Shown piece by piece: positions 46,331-59,308 of a stretch of DNA of 64,000 nucleotides. Within the stretch, counting starts at the first letter, position 1. Each line of letters starts with the position of its first letter. A program made the position numbers and the translations under genes. Origin of the DNA: Synaphobranchus kaupii. Its lineage: Eukaryota; Chordata; Actinopteri; Anguilliformes; Synaphobranchidae. The notes below the pieces were generated by a model, which was not told the DNA's origin, made no database searches, and saw nothing but the letters and a program-made list of their open reading frames with translations. The DNA lies in the NCBI GenBank assembly GCA_029718625.1, contig CM056376.1, positions 125,079,674 through 125,143,673 on the forward strand, in the 5' to 3' direction.

Positions 46331-48188
46331 AGGTTTCTGGACAAGAACACCTCCGTGCACAAGATTATGTCTGTTTCTGACGGCAGACGCGCGTCCGCAA
46401 ACCGCCTGAGACCGTCCGTTTTTGGATTCGTGGACTGTAGTGCCCGCCCCGTAAACGCAGTTTTTCATGCAGTACACCTCACAAAGTTGTACTCAGGAGG
46501 CATTACTCCCATACACACTCCAGTTTCTGTCACAAAGCATAGATCTGCATCCATGCTTTCCATCCTCACGGCTTCACGTTCCCATTGTTTGATTCGCCTT
46601 GTCTGACTCGCCCTCATCCACAGTATGTATAAAATAGTCTCTGACATTCCACAACCCCAAGAAAATCTCAGCGATATCTCGTATCTCGGTTCTTACTTAT
46701 ACACTTTATGAAAATGGCCAACTATAACAAATCCAATTCATTTTCTTCTCACGGTTTTCCAAATGCCCCACACATCCATCATCATAAAACCCATCTCTAT
46801 TGACATCCTTACCACATCCTTCAATTCTACACTCCTATGCTATTACTCATCCATGTTAAATACACTAGAGGCTCTGGCTCTGCTAATATTTTTTAGCGTA
46901 GTTTTTCCTGCGCTGAATTTACCTCTCCATCAACCAACTGCAACCCAGGTGTATATGCATCTTTAGCAAACTTGGGTATTGTGGATCTCAAACCATTTTT
47001 CCAACTGAAAATGCAGTTAAGCTGTTACATCTCCAAACAACATAACTCTTTTGTCCAGAGTTGGAAGGCAAATGCAAATTACTGTGACACCGTTTGGCAT
47101 ACAACCTCCACCAATCTTAACACTCGTTCTCTGTTCATTTAGATTAACCAGAATCAATTGTTGCCTTTCGTATTGTGGGATATTTACGTTTTCATGTTTG
47201 CCCAAAAACACACTGCGGCTTTTTAAGAAATGGGCATTAGGATTGTGCTTTCAATAATGCATGAACAAGACCTGCCCAACTAACTCCCAACAGCACGCTG
47301 CTAGTATCTTAACCCAAGTATCTTCAAAGTAAATTTTTATGTTTTCTCCAGTGTTCTATAAAATTAAGTATGAAGAAGACCAGATACTAAAATATTTGGA
47401 AATGTTTTAAAGTAATACCATTTGCAACAGGCTGGTTTGTACTGTTTTTACCAGGGTGTATGCACTGTGAGCACAGTACATTGCGGTATTGTGCACCGAA
47501 CTATAATCGCAATTTCGGACAAGTCTGAACCTATTAAAGCAGCGTTATATCACAAATAGCCATATTCACATGCTTGTACTTTTTAATCCATAAACAAATT
47601 TTTTAGACAATTTATGCCCTCATTTACTGTAATATGTTGGTAAATTATTCATTTTGAATTAAAATTTTAAATCTTCAATTGATCACATTATAGTCTTACA
47701 GGTGAAATCAGTGTGGGCACCCATTCTAAGCAGTTTGTGGAGTTCAAAGACGCAAAAGGCATTATGGAATTCAAGCACGTTTAAAACAATCTTAATTGAT
47801 CAGGTTAGCTGGAGAAAATACCTGCATACAGGGGGCCCCAGAAACAAGCCTGGAAACCACTGCTATAGTTGTTTTAATGACATGAAATTACATTATTTTC
47901 ATTTTCTGGTCACAAACAAAATCCTCGTGGGATTTGAATCCCAGAATTCACAGAAGTAAGCTGTGGAAAAAAAGAGGCTTGTTTTCTTAGCCTCGTCTTC
48001 GTTTTATCCTCCCTTAATGCAGTCCTTCAGTATGGCAGACATTTAGGGCGGTACTAATTTTTTCATGGAGCTTGTCCCTAGATGAGTGGAGCTCTTAAAA
48101 GCCCTGACCTACATAAACGCTGCAGCTGCTGATGGCGTTACGGTAGGGTTATCGGCAGTCCTCAGAGCCTCCGCATATGAAGCAGATG
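46331..48188. other. gene-free stretch
   Basis: No coding exon recognised. At 47820-47870 the words cctgcatacagggggcccca and cctggaaaccactgc look like one decayed end of the 17.5-kb hAT-type family. Confidence 0.4.
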
Positions 48189-48680
48189 TTAACCCTTGTG
48201 TTGTCTTCATATTACGTATGCACCCCGTGTCCACGGGGTCAAAAATTATCCACCTTCACCAGACCCATTGTGATGAAGCTTCTTCAGTGAATTTTAAACC
48301 CTAAATCTATTTTTCATGTAGAAACCACCTGTCATTCATCATTAAATCAGAGAATAACTGTGCTTTCCTACTTCACAGTCCAGACAGACTGTGTTTCTTC
48401 AGTCTACACCACTCATTTTTACTATAAAACACACATCACAGATTTGTTTTTGCTGTAATGTATGGTGCTTCATTTTGATAATGACTTCTGATTTCATAAC
48501 CGCACGGTTAAAAAAGACTAATAAGACAATCTTTGTAGCTTAAAAAGTGCAATTTAGAACTTTTTTGTAATGGTTTTTTGTCACTCCAGGAACATGCTGA
48601 AAACTTGCATTTCGGGGGTTTTCACTGCTATTAAACTCAGAAAAGGATCATTTTTGACCTGAGGCCAACAAAAGGGTTAA
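48189..48680. mobile_element. piggyBac-like MITE
   Basis: TTAA at both ends (48189-48192, 48677-48680). The left end reads TTAACCCTTGTGTTGTCTTC, and the right end has an inverted AAAAGGGTTAA preceded by a tttttgacctgaggccaaca segment. These are the typical ends of fish piggyBac-derived elements, with inner caccccgtgtccacggggtc palindrome. No transposase. Confidence 0.85.
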
Positions 48681-48926
48681 ACATATAGATATGTTGTTTT
48701 GTTTATTCAACCCCGACACATTGGCGTTCACAGGAGCCTTTAATTACAGCTAGAAACTGTGCCCACCCACACCCAATAGTGTTCCTGGTGGCAAAAGAAC
48801 TGGCAAGCCTGTTGGGTTGACATCCACTCAACCCAGTAGAGTGTCTCTATTCTGGGTGTGCTCTGTTCCACACGGTGACTTTGTGTGGTTGCCAGGTCGG
48901 TTACCATTATGAACAGCATGTGAATC

Positions 48927-49010
48927 GGGGAGGTGCCCACTCCACACCTCTCTCTGGGAGGTGCCCACTCCACACCTCTCTCTGGGAGGAGCCCACTCCA
49001 CACCTCTCTA
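48927..49010. repeat. 28-bp tandem repeat, 3 copies
   Basis: Unit containing ggtgcccactccacacctct repeated three times with one base change. Confidence 0.92.
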
Positions 49011-52000
49011 CAGTTACAACTCTTATCAGATCAATGTGGTGAAATCTAACTGAAATCTCATTTGCTCTAACTACAGCCAAATTCAAAGTAGCACTTTGTG
49101 TGGCTTCAAACAAAACACTGTGTCCTGCTTTCTACATATTTTTCTCTGTCCTACAATGAATCCAGATATGAACTTCGAGGCAGCTGGGTAACTATACAGT
49201 GTTTAGAAGGCACATCTCCATTTCGTCTTCATGTGGATTAGTAATGGCCTTCACAGTTGCTTAATTATGGAAACGTTTGAGTTTGAGCCAAGTTTATCTC
49301 GGCTCAACCCACATTCTGCCTTTCTGTTAAACTCTTTCTGTCCTCCAGAGACTCAAAGCCTTCAGCATCATTCAGTTTGATTTGAGGTCGCAAGATAATA
49401 TTCAGTCAGGAACGACAAGGAACGATTCTGACTATGAATCTAAATTCATGTAATTACCCCACCCCCCCCTCCCCATGCAAAAGTTTTCAGAAAGACATTG
49501 CAAATTATAGAGTAAACCTCTCATTCTTAATGTAGTAAGAATAATTTTATAGTGCATTTATAATGTGATATAAATTCTACTTTATCCTTTTTATGCTCAG
49601 TAAATGTTTGTTGTAAAAGGCATAGTTTACCTTGCAACAGCAGTCTATCCAGGAGACTAGCATCTCTGTTTCATAGCTTTACAATGTAATCTTTACAGTC
49701 CCTGCCCCCCCAAACGCCAAGCATTATCATTATCCACCTGGCCAGGTATTTGTTATTGATAATTGTTCTCTGTCATTAAAGTCAAGATAATGTAATGTGC
49801 GCTTTTGCACTGTGAGGTACTGAGTCTGTACAGAGCACAGTGGTGCATTGGTCTGATATGAAACTGCCGAACGGAGCCCGTACACATCTGTTGTCTGTCT
49901 AGCACTGCCGGAGACAGAAGGGTTCTGGTTGCAGAATGAGTCCCCAGTGACAGATATGCTGTTTCATTGTGTGAGCATATGCGCATAGTGCACACAGAAG
50001 GAAATGATAAAGCCTCATTAGTATTCCTCTCATAGGTCTCCTCAAAGCACATTTGGACATTTTTCTAAATGCAACTAACTCATAAAACCGACCAGTGACT
50101 ACCTGATGATCCATTGTGTCATTGTATTTGTGAAGACTGTGGCCAGGCTTTCAGAAGGTTACCGTGGTACATAATGGTCCCTGTTTTAAGATGAACTGAA
50201 TGGCAGGCATCTTTCAAGTGAGATTCACGTTATGACATTATATCATGTTGACATTTATAACTAACAGATTTGGCGTGTTTTTGTTTTTTCGCAGAATTCC
50301 AAGTAGCGCATGTAAAATGCGTACTGCATGGATTCTGTATTTATCTTAATGTATGGTGAAACGAAGTCCATGACAGAAGCATTATTCGCATCAGGGAGTG
50401 TCTGGGTCTCTGCATCTCTCTCCATTTCTCTTCCACCCAACAGGGAGAGCGGTGGAAAACTTGCATGTATCATTTCTATCTTTCCTTTCATGAAACTTTT
50501 TTCACACTGTTTTTTTGACAGTGTAAGAAACGAGAGCGATCGCAGCTCCAACCCTCTGGTCCCTTGTTAGCTTGTGCTAATATTGGCGACAGAACGCACA
50601 CCCCCTCCCTCCTGCGCAGGCTCTCGTTATAGGTAGATCATTGACACTTCCTGTGGAACGCGCTGTACCGAAGCAAGCTGCCACGGTGCTGACTTCCTGT
50701 CCTGGGAGGTAGCGGTAGGCAGTCGGAGCGGGTGTCTGCCTGCTCGAGGGTGTAATTACTCCGAGCGAGTCCTGCTCTCATGGCGCACCCTTGCCAACAG
50801 GCTGTGTGGGTGGGGGGGGTCGGTTGGGTGTTACTTTCTGAGCCTGTCAGTAGACGGCTCACACAAGTTAATTTGTGAGGAGTCCCACTGACCCTCATTC
50901 TCTCAACGAATCAAAGCGGTTTTTTCCATTTAGCCAAGCTGGGTGTTCGCCAGAGTTTCAGCTTGTCGCATTCAGAATGAGGGAGGGGGGAGGAGGGGGA
51001 GGAGGGGGAGGGTGGGGGGGGGGGGGGGGTGTAGACTCTGGGCTGCATACAGATGCAGTCTTATTAGACTAGATATTCAGCACTGGGAAATATTATAAAT
51101 CAGGGCCCTTAGGACTTCTCAGGGCATATTTTACTGTTGCCTGTTGGAAAATGTGTTTTTTTTTTTTCTCCCCCGCAGGGGATTGTAAATAAGAATAGTG
51201 TAGGGTATCTACCACTCACACACTGTACAAACAGGAACATTTGAGTTTAACGTGGAAACTCAAATAATATTTTTTGTCTGCCTTATCCAGGATGGCATGT
51301 ATACTTTGCATTTGACATGTTATCTGTTTGTATGTCCAGATATTTACTGAGGCTGTTCAAAAAATGGTGTTGTTCACCGGGCACTGGAAAGAAAACCTTT
51401 TCCGTGTTCCTATAATGTTTGTCATAACGTCGAAAGCAGTTCATAAGGACATTCTATATGCTTATGACTGACATTCCAAGGACATTTATATTAATCAAAC
51501 ACAACCTTCGCCGTCTTCCTGATTATCATTTTCTTGGTGGCATATTGAGTATGATTCAAATAGAAAAAAGAGCCCTACCTCTTCATCATGCACTGAAAAA
51601 GAAGTCAAGAGGTGATTATGGGGGAACGTGGGATGTGCAGTTTGGATGAGTTCTGTACAGTCTTACATATTCAAGACTCTTCAAAAGGCACATGAATAAA
51701 TCCAAGGCAATTACAGACGCTGACCTGATACAGGTACAAAATGTCTGATACTTGGAACATCTCCTGTACAGATGAAACTTCTAAGTCCAAGCTAAATACG
51801 AAATGACATGGCCTGATTTTATTTAATATTTTTTTGTGATGCCGTCTTATCTTTTAAAATAATATTTAATTTAGCTAATGTAGTCTACACTAATTTTTTT
51901 CACTGTAAGCTAATGTTGTACCTGCAATGGTTTGCTGATAACCTCCCAATGCGAGAGATTCAGAGGCAATATCTGTTACTGCAGCAGGTTTTTATTGAAG

Positions 52001-52139
52001 GGGCGCATTATGCAGAAACTTCACAGCACTGAGTAACTTGTCATCGCCTTGGCAGATGAACCACAGTCACATATGATTAATGGGGCGTCATGTCTTGCAA
52101 ACAAAGTGTCCGCGCCACAACTGTCACATTCTCGTTTCC
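49011..52139. other. gene-free stretch with a G-rich run
   Basis: No coding exon recognised. At 50978-51032 the plus strand has gggggagg units ending in 18 or so G, capable of G-quadruplex folding. Confidence 0.4.
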
Positions 52140-53560
52140 CTAAGAGCTGCCATTAAACAAGTAGCACGAGGTCGCGCATCGTGCTGCTAGCATGTACTCG
52201 CCACACAGGAAGGCCAGTAATTGGGGTCTTAGAACTTCATTAATGTTGTGAAGTGCAGCGCGGCTGCACATCAATCACTGGCCGAGTTCTCTAGCGTCTA
52301 GGCGCTCGCACCTCGACTGACGCACTCCGCGCTCTCCATCGATTGGTCCTCTGCGTACAGCGCTCAGCGTTTCGTTCAGCTCGTCCGCGCCATTCCCGCC
52401 GACGTTCGTCAGGGCGATCTACGCCTAACCTTGATTAATTGCTAGAGAGGGGCTCGGATCCATCGCTGGGGAGTCCGTTCAAGGCGCCGCTGACGACGCC
52501 TCACTCTTTTTGCGTCGATAAACGAAGGCGAGCCTCGGACCCCCGTGCTGCACTCTGGGCCTTCGAGTGACGTCTGTGTAGCGGTCTACGTATTCATAGC
52601 CGACCTGCCGGCGTACGGGTCCTTGTGAACATTAATTTCTTCAGTCGCACAACTGCCACTACAGAAATGATCGCAAAGACAGGGTGAGAAGACGCCTCGA
52701 TCTTCACAAGGCGTCACGACTCATGATTGATGGGCAGCGCTTAGCTGCGACGTCTTGCCAGGTTAGAAATTGCTTGTTTGTAACGCCTCAGGCAGAGAGT
52801 GACAGCGCACTCGGGACGTCCCGCGATACCGATTAAACGAAAGCCTTTGGAAAGTACGTCGGTACGTCGTTCCTCTTCGGCAATTTTTTTATCAGGCGCT
52901 CGCCATTCAACGCCTTGAATCGCCTCGCGCCTTTTCACTCATTCAACTCTCTGACTTACAATCTGTCGCACTGCTTAAGCAACATCCGGAAGGCCTCAGC
53001 TGGGTCTGGGCGTGGTCTGGGCGCTGTCCGGGCGTGGTCTGGGCGCTGTCCGGGCGTGGTCTGGGCGCTGTCCGGACGCGGCGATCCCGTTTACAGGTTG
53101 CAAGGCGTTAACGTGCCTAATGGTGGATGTTTAAGAAAAGAGTACGTAATCCTCCAAGTGTAAGTGGCATTAAAAATGCATAAAATGGCCGCTCGCGGGC
53201 CGGAGAGTGGGGTGCACTTCTTATGCCCGGGAATCGGAGGAGAGAGCACGGCGTTGCACGGGCCCCATGAATAATGCAGGCTGAGCGTAATGGCGCTTAA
53301 TGGAGATTTACACCGTCGCGTCGCCTCTCCGCTCGCCCGGCCCGAGACCATGTCGCCGCCCCGGTCCCGTCTGATTGACGAGATGCGCCTCTTACTCTGC
53401 CTCGGCGGCGAATGAGGGAGACGCCCTCGTTTCACGTGGCAGATCGGGGTAAATGGCGCCGTCTCGCCGATTGCAGAGAGAAAAGGCACAGCAACACGAG
53501 CCGTGCACATTAGATAAATACAGCATCCTCCTGGTATGACTAATGCCTTTCCCCACGCTA
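52140..53560. promoter_or_regulatory. CpG-rich block, candidate promoter or conserved enhancer
   Basis: Composition changes sharply: CpG dinucleotides, scarce in the rest of the window, are frequent over about 1.4 kb, with runs such as gcgctcgcacctcgactgac and ggccgctcgcgggccggaga. Homeodomain-like ATTA/TAAT words lie within it (tgattaattgc near 52430, cgcttaatgg near 53294), as do caatcac and gattgacgag. No conserved coding frame is readable; the 139-residue minus frame here is a by-product of high GC. In human the head-to-head upstream neighbour of NSUN7 is RBM47, so this could be its first exon region; that is inference. Confidence 0.5.
53011..53078. repeat. 22-bp GC-rich tandem repeat, 3 copies
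   Basis: Unit ggtctgggcgctgtccgggc plus gt repeated three times inside the CpG-rich block. Confidence 0.93.
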
Positions 53561-54514
53561 CTGAGCCGCCTCAAGACTTTTGAGCGATCCAAGTATTTTG
53601 TACACTGGCAGTGCGTGCCACCGGAGGAAGAACCGCATGATTTTTTAAACTTTCTCCGACGGTAATTTGACAAAGACGCGCTCAGGTTTTTGCCCTGTGG
53701 TAGTCCCATGCCCTCCTGCCTGGAGTAAGATCACACTGTCGTTGAAACAAAAGTAAAGACGGCGAGACTGATCAGCCGCATATCCCAGCATTCATCTCTG
53801 CTGTTAGCAGGCATTGTGATGGATGTTGTTTTGCTGGCTGAAGAAGCCACTAAGATGGAACCTTTTTTTTCACTAACATCACCACATCCATGGTATTGGT
53901 GTTGTTGTTTTTTCTAGTGGGGTGGTGGCTATGGAAGTGAAAATTGATTCAACACCTTGATAGGTGTTGCTATTATGTCACTCCTTTTTTGATTATTTTA
54001 ACAAAAATATTTATCTTGTTTGTGGTGCGAGAAATCTTTAAGACCTTTTTATAGTTGGCCTGGCGAGGAGTTCATACAGCCCACAAACCCCAGCTACCTG
54101 CTCCCCCATTATACCCCAGACAACACCTGTCCCCATGACATGAATCACCACAATATTTCATTCTTTCAACTATGGATATTCTGAATTTTAGGAGAAATAT
54201 GTCATACTATGCATAAACTAGAAATAAGAGATGAGTTGTATCTACAGGTATGTCTAGGTAGGCCTAGAGTTCCACTAATTCCTAAGTATTTTGTGCAAGT
54301 TATATTTTTCACAGTGTCTAGTCTACGCGATGAGCTGCAACAGAGCTGCAGATGCATTGTAAATACATTGGTCCAGTGCAAGTGTGGACCTGGTTCCAAG
54401 TTATACAAGCTGTGTATAATTTGAGCTTAACTAAAATCCTTCAACATTCTGGTGGTTGAGATTTGCATTCTTGGCTGCAGTAGCCTTATCTGATGGGAGG
54501 ATGGGTTTGAGTTC
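53561..54514. other. gene-free stretch
   Basis: Composition returns to AT-rich. Short open frames on both strands at 54200-54424 overlap each other and show no motif. Confidence 0.4.
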
Positions 54515-54672
54515 CCCCTTGAGTCTGGTTCCTCCCAAGGTCTCTTCCTAGTTACACCAGGGAGTTTTTCCTTGCCACTGTTGCCTTTGGCTTGCTCTTG
54601 TGGGGGTTTAGGCTGGGTTTTTCTGTGAAGCGTATTGTGACGGCTATATAAATAAATATTGATTTGATTTTA
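54515..54672 (+). mobile_element. L2-type LINE 3' end
   Basis: Contains tctggttcctcccaaggtct, cttcctagttacaccaggga, gtttttccttgccactgttg, cctttggcttgctc and tgtgaagcgtattgtgacgg followed by aaataaatattgatttgatt. This is the conserved 3' end of fish L2-type LINEs, ending in a TTGAT/TTGAC-type tail. 5'-truncated. Confidence 0.88.
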
Positions 54673-54789
54673 ATTGCTTTAAAATCAAATGGTGGTATGT
54701 GGTCTTAGTGACAGCACTAACCTCATATATGCAAAAGGGTTGTCTGTCAATAATATTTAGTTAAGAATAGTCTAACCACATGTTTGTGA

Positions 54790-54813
54790 CCCCCCCCCCC
54801 CCCCCCCCCCCCC
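54790..54813. repeat. poly-C run of 24
   Basis: Homopolymer of C followed by accccca; the length in the assembly is unreliable for such runs. Confidence 0.95.
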
Positions 54814-55044
54814 ACCCCCACACCAATGCCGGAAGATTTACAGTTTTTCTCGATTGCTAAAACACTAAACCCTATTGTCTGAACCAAATGCTCAGTTGCC
54901 TGAACCCACTGATTGAATCAGTCACTCCTTTGGCAAAACCATAAGCACTTTTCACCTGTTTAGACACAACTTGCCAACACATTTTCATTGTGATGCACCT
55001 GTGTTGCATAATGGTGAGCACAGGTGGCAAAAGTCAAACACAAT

Positions 55045-56300
55045 TACAGTTTTTCTCAATTGCTTACACACATTTTTTGAAAGCATACCTCATTTTCTCA
55101 AAACTCTAAACACAAATCCAAAAACCACACACACAAAATGCAAAACCCTACATATCTCCTGCAAAATGCTACTTTGCCTTCAAAACAATGTTATGTCTCC
55201 TCAAAATGGTAGTTTGTGTTCAAATGACACACACAGACCATCATATGAGTAGACATTTCTAAAAACCATTGAACACTGATGTGCTGAATGGAAAACACTA
55301 CTATGAATGGGAAAACACCAGTATGAAGGCCTTATCAGGAGCATTATGCCTTTTCATGTTCAGTGTTACTGTACGCTTACTCCTGTTGTAAAATATTACT
55401 GTATAATGTTTTTACTCAAATATAAAACAATACACAAATATACAGTAACAACAAAAATATTTCTTTATTTTTTCCAAAAGTGCTGTAGCCTATACATCAC
55501 AGCAAACACAACTGGATGTGTAAATGATTTGCACAGATCAAACAATAGAAAATAGGCCAGTACAGTCAACAAAAAAAGAAAGAAAAATGTAAATTAAAAA
55601 AGGACAAAAAAACTAGGCTGCATCCCGTCTTCGGTTCCTGTCTGGCCACAGGACCTCATCGACATCACAGGCTATGTTCTCTCTGGCCAAGCAGCGGGGG
55701 AAGTATCGCCTAGTATGGCGAATCCAGCCCTGAAATGCCTCAGGAGCTATATCGCTACATGCCTCCTCCTCGTCCTCCTCTTCCTCCTCCTCGTCCTCCT
55801 CTTCCTCCTCCTCGTCCTCCTCTTCCTCCTCCTCATCCTCCTCTTACTCTCACTCCTCTGCCTCTCTGATCACCTCTCACTTCAATGTTGCCATCCATTG
55901 TTCTCCAAACCAGGAGCTCACCTGTGGCCCTTATATTGCTCAAGCTTTGATTGGAAATTGCACAACGGCTTTGGAAATGGAAGTTTTGCCATTTGAATGG
56001 CAGTGTGTTCTGTCTGAACACAAGGAGATTTGGCATTGATGAAGAGTGTGCAAAATAGAGAGTATTGTGTGTAGTGTTTTGAAGAAAGTGTGGTTTAGAA
56101 TTTAAATCTGGGTCTAAAGCAGATAATTGTGTGTAGTGTTTTGAAGAAAGTGTGGTTTAGAATTGAAATCTGGGTCTACAGCAGGAAATGTGTTTATAGT
56201 TCAGCAGAATTGGTTTAGGGAGTTGGCACATGAGTTACAGGTTGTGGTCATTGTGTCATAAGTTCCAGTTTTTGTGTGTAAACAATTGAGAAAAACTGTA
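55045..56300 (-). mobile_element. inner transposon, copy A
   Basis: Ends TACAGTTTTTCTCAATTGCT and inverted AATTGAGAAAAACTGTA. About 1256 bp, almost identical to copy B at 61485-62721. It holds a rudimentary transposase on minus (see 55613-56036), a 67-bp tandem duplication (tagtgttttgaagaaagtgt, 56066-56190) and four 18-bp tcctcctcgtcctcctct units where copy B has three. Confidence 0.92.
55613..56036 (-). pseudogene. internally deleted transposase remnant, copy A
   Basis: On minus, an N-terminal part reads MDGNIEVRGDQRGRGVRVRG into a Gly/Arg repeat. After a frame change the C-terminal part reads EAFQGWIRHTRRYFPRCLAR then ENIACDVDEVLWPD and a stop at 55615-55613. I recall this N-terminus (RGRG-rich) and C-terminus (FIRHxRxYFPRCLAxxxIxCDVDE) from the DDE transposases of a fish transposon family; the HTH and DDE catalytic domains between them are gone. 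Copy A also has a TGA in the Gly/Arg repeat (cga to tga), so it is non-functional. Confidence 0.75.
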
Positions 56301-57144
56301 AAACACAGGTTTCACCGGTTGAACACAACAACTCAAAATTGATCACACTTGTGGCTAATGATGTGAGGGAACATATATAAGCCAGTTCAGAGAGCACTGG
56401 TTTGTGAGGCACTTCAATGGCACTACACTACATTTTTATGTAGGCTTACAGTATAAAATTGCTAAATGCACAAGATTTCTGTTTGTTTTTGTACTGTACA
56501 AGTGCTACGTGTAAATGCACAAGATTTCTGTTTATTGTACTTTTTTTTTATTTACTATGTACTAATGCACAGGTTTTTTGTTTTGCAACATGCATTTAGC
56601 CTACAGTGAACAATAAACATTTATTTCTACAGCTTCATGTCCTGAGCATTGTGTTTTCTATTTTTCTATGTAGTGTTCAGTGACTGCTCAGTAGTGTTTT
56701 TAATTTTGATTGACTCGGGGCACGATTTGACAACATAGTTCAGTTTTGAGCACAGATTGAACTGTTTTGAGGTGAGAGTTCAGTTTTGAGCACAGATTAA
56801 ACTGTTTTGAGGTGAAAGTTTGGTTTTGCAAGAAGAGTCTGAGGTTTTGTGAATGTAGCTTGAAAATTGGGTTTTGTTTTCACAGTTTAGAGAAAAGGAG
56901 AGCTGCTTTCGAGAAATGTGTCTTAGCAATCGAGAAAAACTGTAAGGGTATATTTACAACATACACTAAACCAATTCCCGAACAGTCCATACCCATGTAA
57001 CTGTCAAATCCTGTCCAGTCTACTGCCTATATATGCCAGACAATCTACAGCTCAGTCTGGAAATAGATTACTAATAGAGACATAGTCTGATGGAGAATAG
57101 AATAAAGGAAAAGACCAATTTCTGTGTTTGAAATGTCTCAGTTT

Positions 57145-57155
57145 GAGAGAGAGAG

Positions 57156-57204
<49 letters not shown>

Positions 57205-57320
57205 GAGTGTGAGAGTGAGTGTGGGAGTGAGTGTGAGAGTGAGAGGAGAGAGAGAGGAGAGAGAGAGAGTGAGAGAGAGAGAGAGAGAGTGGGAGTGAGA
57301 GTGAGAGAGAGAGAGAGAGA
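57145..57320. repeat. (GA)n-rich microsatellite tract
   Basis: About 175 bases of GA with periodic gt interruptions (gagtgagagtgtg-like), in several sub-arrays. Confidence 0.96.
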
Positions 57321-59307
57321 CTTGTTCATATGTATGAATGTGTTGCTGGGTCTGGGCCATCTCCTGGTGCCGCTATGAGAATAAATAACCCATCATTTCC
57401 CTCTCCTGCTCGCCCACTCCCTTGGATCCCTCATATCCACTTAGATTAAGAAGAATCAGCTGATTGAATTCACATACATTTTCAATCCATTTAAATAGAT
57501 TCATTCCAGTGGAGCTGCCAGTCTCGTAATTATTCCCCACAGCTCCTTTTGAATTTCTCACACTGGTTGAAAAATGCTAATATTTTAACATCAGGCAGGA
57601 TTGATAACCTCCTCAGTCCCGAGATCAAAATTCTTGAGATATAAACAATTTAAAAAAAAGAACCTGTTCATTACTACTTATCAAACACTAAAACATATCA
57701 ATCATATTATTCTACTGGGGGGGGGTCGGAAAATATCAAACGTCCAGTATACTGGACATTTGGAAGTTCACCCATAAAAACTGGTGTATTATCAGGTCAT
57801 TCTGATATAAAGCTGTGTGGGATATAGGTGATATAGGCTACCACTCTGCCCCTGCCAAAAGATGGAATACATCAGGTTGTTGTATTATGTTTAGATTTAG
57901 ATCCTCACAATGTCATTCACACACCATCCCTATTAGGTATAATAGTTTTTTTTTCTTGGGGCAGGAGGTTTGATTGGCACCTGTGTGATGAGTAACGATT
58001 CTACAGCAGGGGGCAGTGGTACTCCCGGTGGTGATGTAAGGAAGTGACAAATCTCAAAATGGTTGGTTGGTTTGAATGGAGAGGCAGTGGGAGCTAAATA
58101 GGCTTTTTGGTGAGTTTCTGGCACATTTAATTCCAGTGAGCTGTAAAGCCATTTTTGAGAATATACCGACTAGATTTTAGGCCGCATTCATCTTTTGTTA
58201 ATTATTTTTCACAGTTTCTTTGTTTATTTGTATTATTATAGTTTGGGGGTGAGGTTCACATATAAGCCCCTTCAGGTTTCTAACCTCACCCGCACATTTA
58301 TTGTTATTATTATTGTTTTTATTATTATTGTCTACTGCCTTTGAATTATGGATCTTAACACTGTTGTTAGTATATCTTGTTTGTAATGTGTGAAAATAAT
58401 AAAAACTAAAACTGCCCCTTTGGTGTGAAACCATATATATACGCATAGTATATTTACTAAATGATAAACATTGCACCGAGGAGACACTGAAGCGGGCATC
58501 CTCAGTCAAGGCAGAGGAGACGGCCCCATGTAGGAGACGCTGAGGTAACTCCTCCCTATTCAAGTCTCTGTTTATGACCCGTTTTGTGCCACTGCCCCCC
58601 TTTTTTTGATTTTGTTTTGTTGAGGATTCAGACACACACGTAGGTTAGAGTTCACCCCCTCTGGCTAAGAGTTTCATTCTTGTGTTGCAATAGAATGAGA
58701 GGGAATGAAGACATTTTTCTCAATCTATATTTTTAGGTGCTGTAGAGGTAGTAAAAAATTTTTTTTTTAATTTACAGCTTTGGAAAAAAATTTAATTTCA
58801 TAAGTTATTTTTTTCCACAATATATCAACATATTTGTAATCATGGGCAAATGGTGTCTGACGCCTCCCTCGCATTAAATGACAGATGAGATTCATGTCTT
58901 GTTATCCTCTAATCTTTGGTTTCACCTAGTCAGACATCCATTGATCAAAGTGAGTCGATGCAGTTTCACACCCTTTAAACTCCTGTTCATTATATCAACA
59001 TGTGCATTGATCATGTCCAGCCAATGGATGAGTGGAGGAGTTTTCACTGCTTTTGCCATGGCTACACTTCTCTACTGAACTGTGACATCACTTAAACATG
59101 GGAGGGTGGGGATCTGTGTCACTTAGACAACTATTAGAAAAAAGGAGATTATGGAGTATTTTTTTAAATTGTTCTGTGTGTTAAGCTTTCTAAAAGTTTA
59201 AAAAGTCCAATTGTAGTCTCCGAAGTAAAACATGTATTATTGTCATGCTTCATCCACTGCTTGAGTGGTGGTTGATCATTTAATTTTATAATCCACAGGG
59301 AAATAGT
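57321..59307. other. gene-free stretch
   Basis: No coding exon recognised. A small ATT repeat at 58298-58332 and a nine-G run at 57718-57726 are the only simple repeats. Confidence 0.4.
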
Positions 59308-59308
59308 C

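Larger units (their letters stand above)
54839..56944. mobile_element. outer transposon of a nested pair
   Basis: Inverted ends TACAGTTTTTCTCGATTGCT and AGCAATCGAGAAAAACTGTA bracket 2.1 kb that contains the complete 1.26-kb element at 55045-56300. The outer element's own sequence includes a 43-bp tandem duplication (agttcagttttgagcacaga, 56725-56815). The ends differ from the inner element by few bases (CTCGATTGCT against CTCAATTGCT), so one family member jumped into a relative. Flanking TA fits Tc1/mariner-like target use. Confidence 0.85.

Noticed and set aside
53091..53510. 139-residue minus frame in the CpG-rich block
   Set aside because: High GC lowers stop frequency. It overlaps other frames on the same strand and has no recognisable motif.
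55715..55996. Leu-rich frame LLVLLFLLL resembling a membrane protein
   Set aside because: It is the antisense of the Gly/Arg repeat in the transposase remnant, and occurs in both transposon copies.
58198..58635. 145-residue minus frame with poly-Asn
   Set aside because: It runs through an ATT microsatellite and AT-rich DNA, with no domain.
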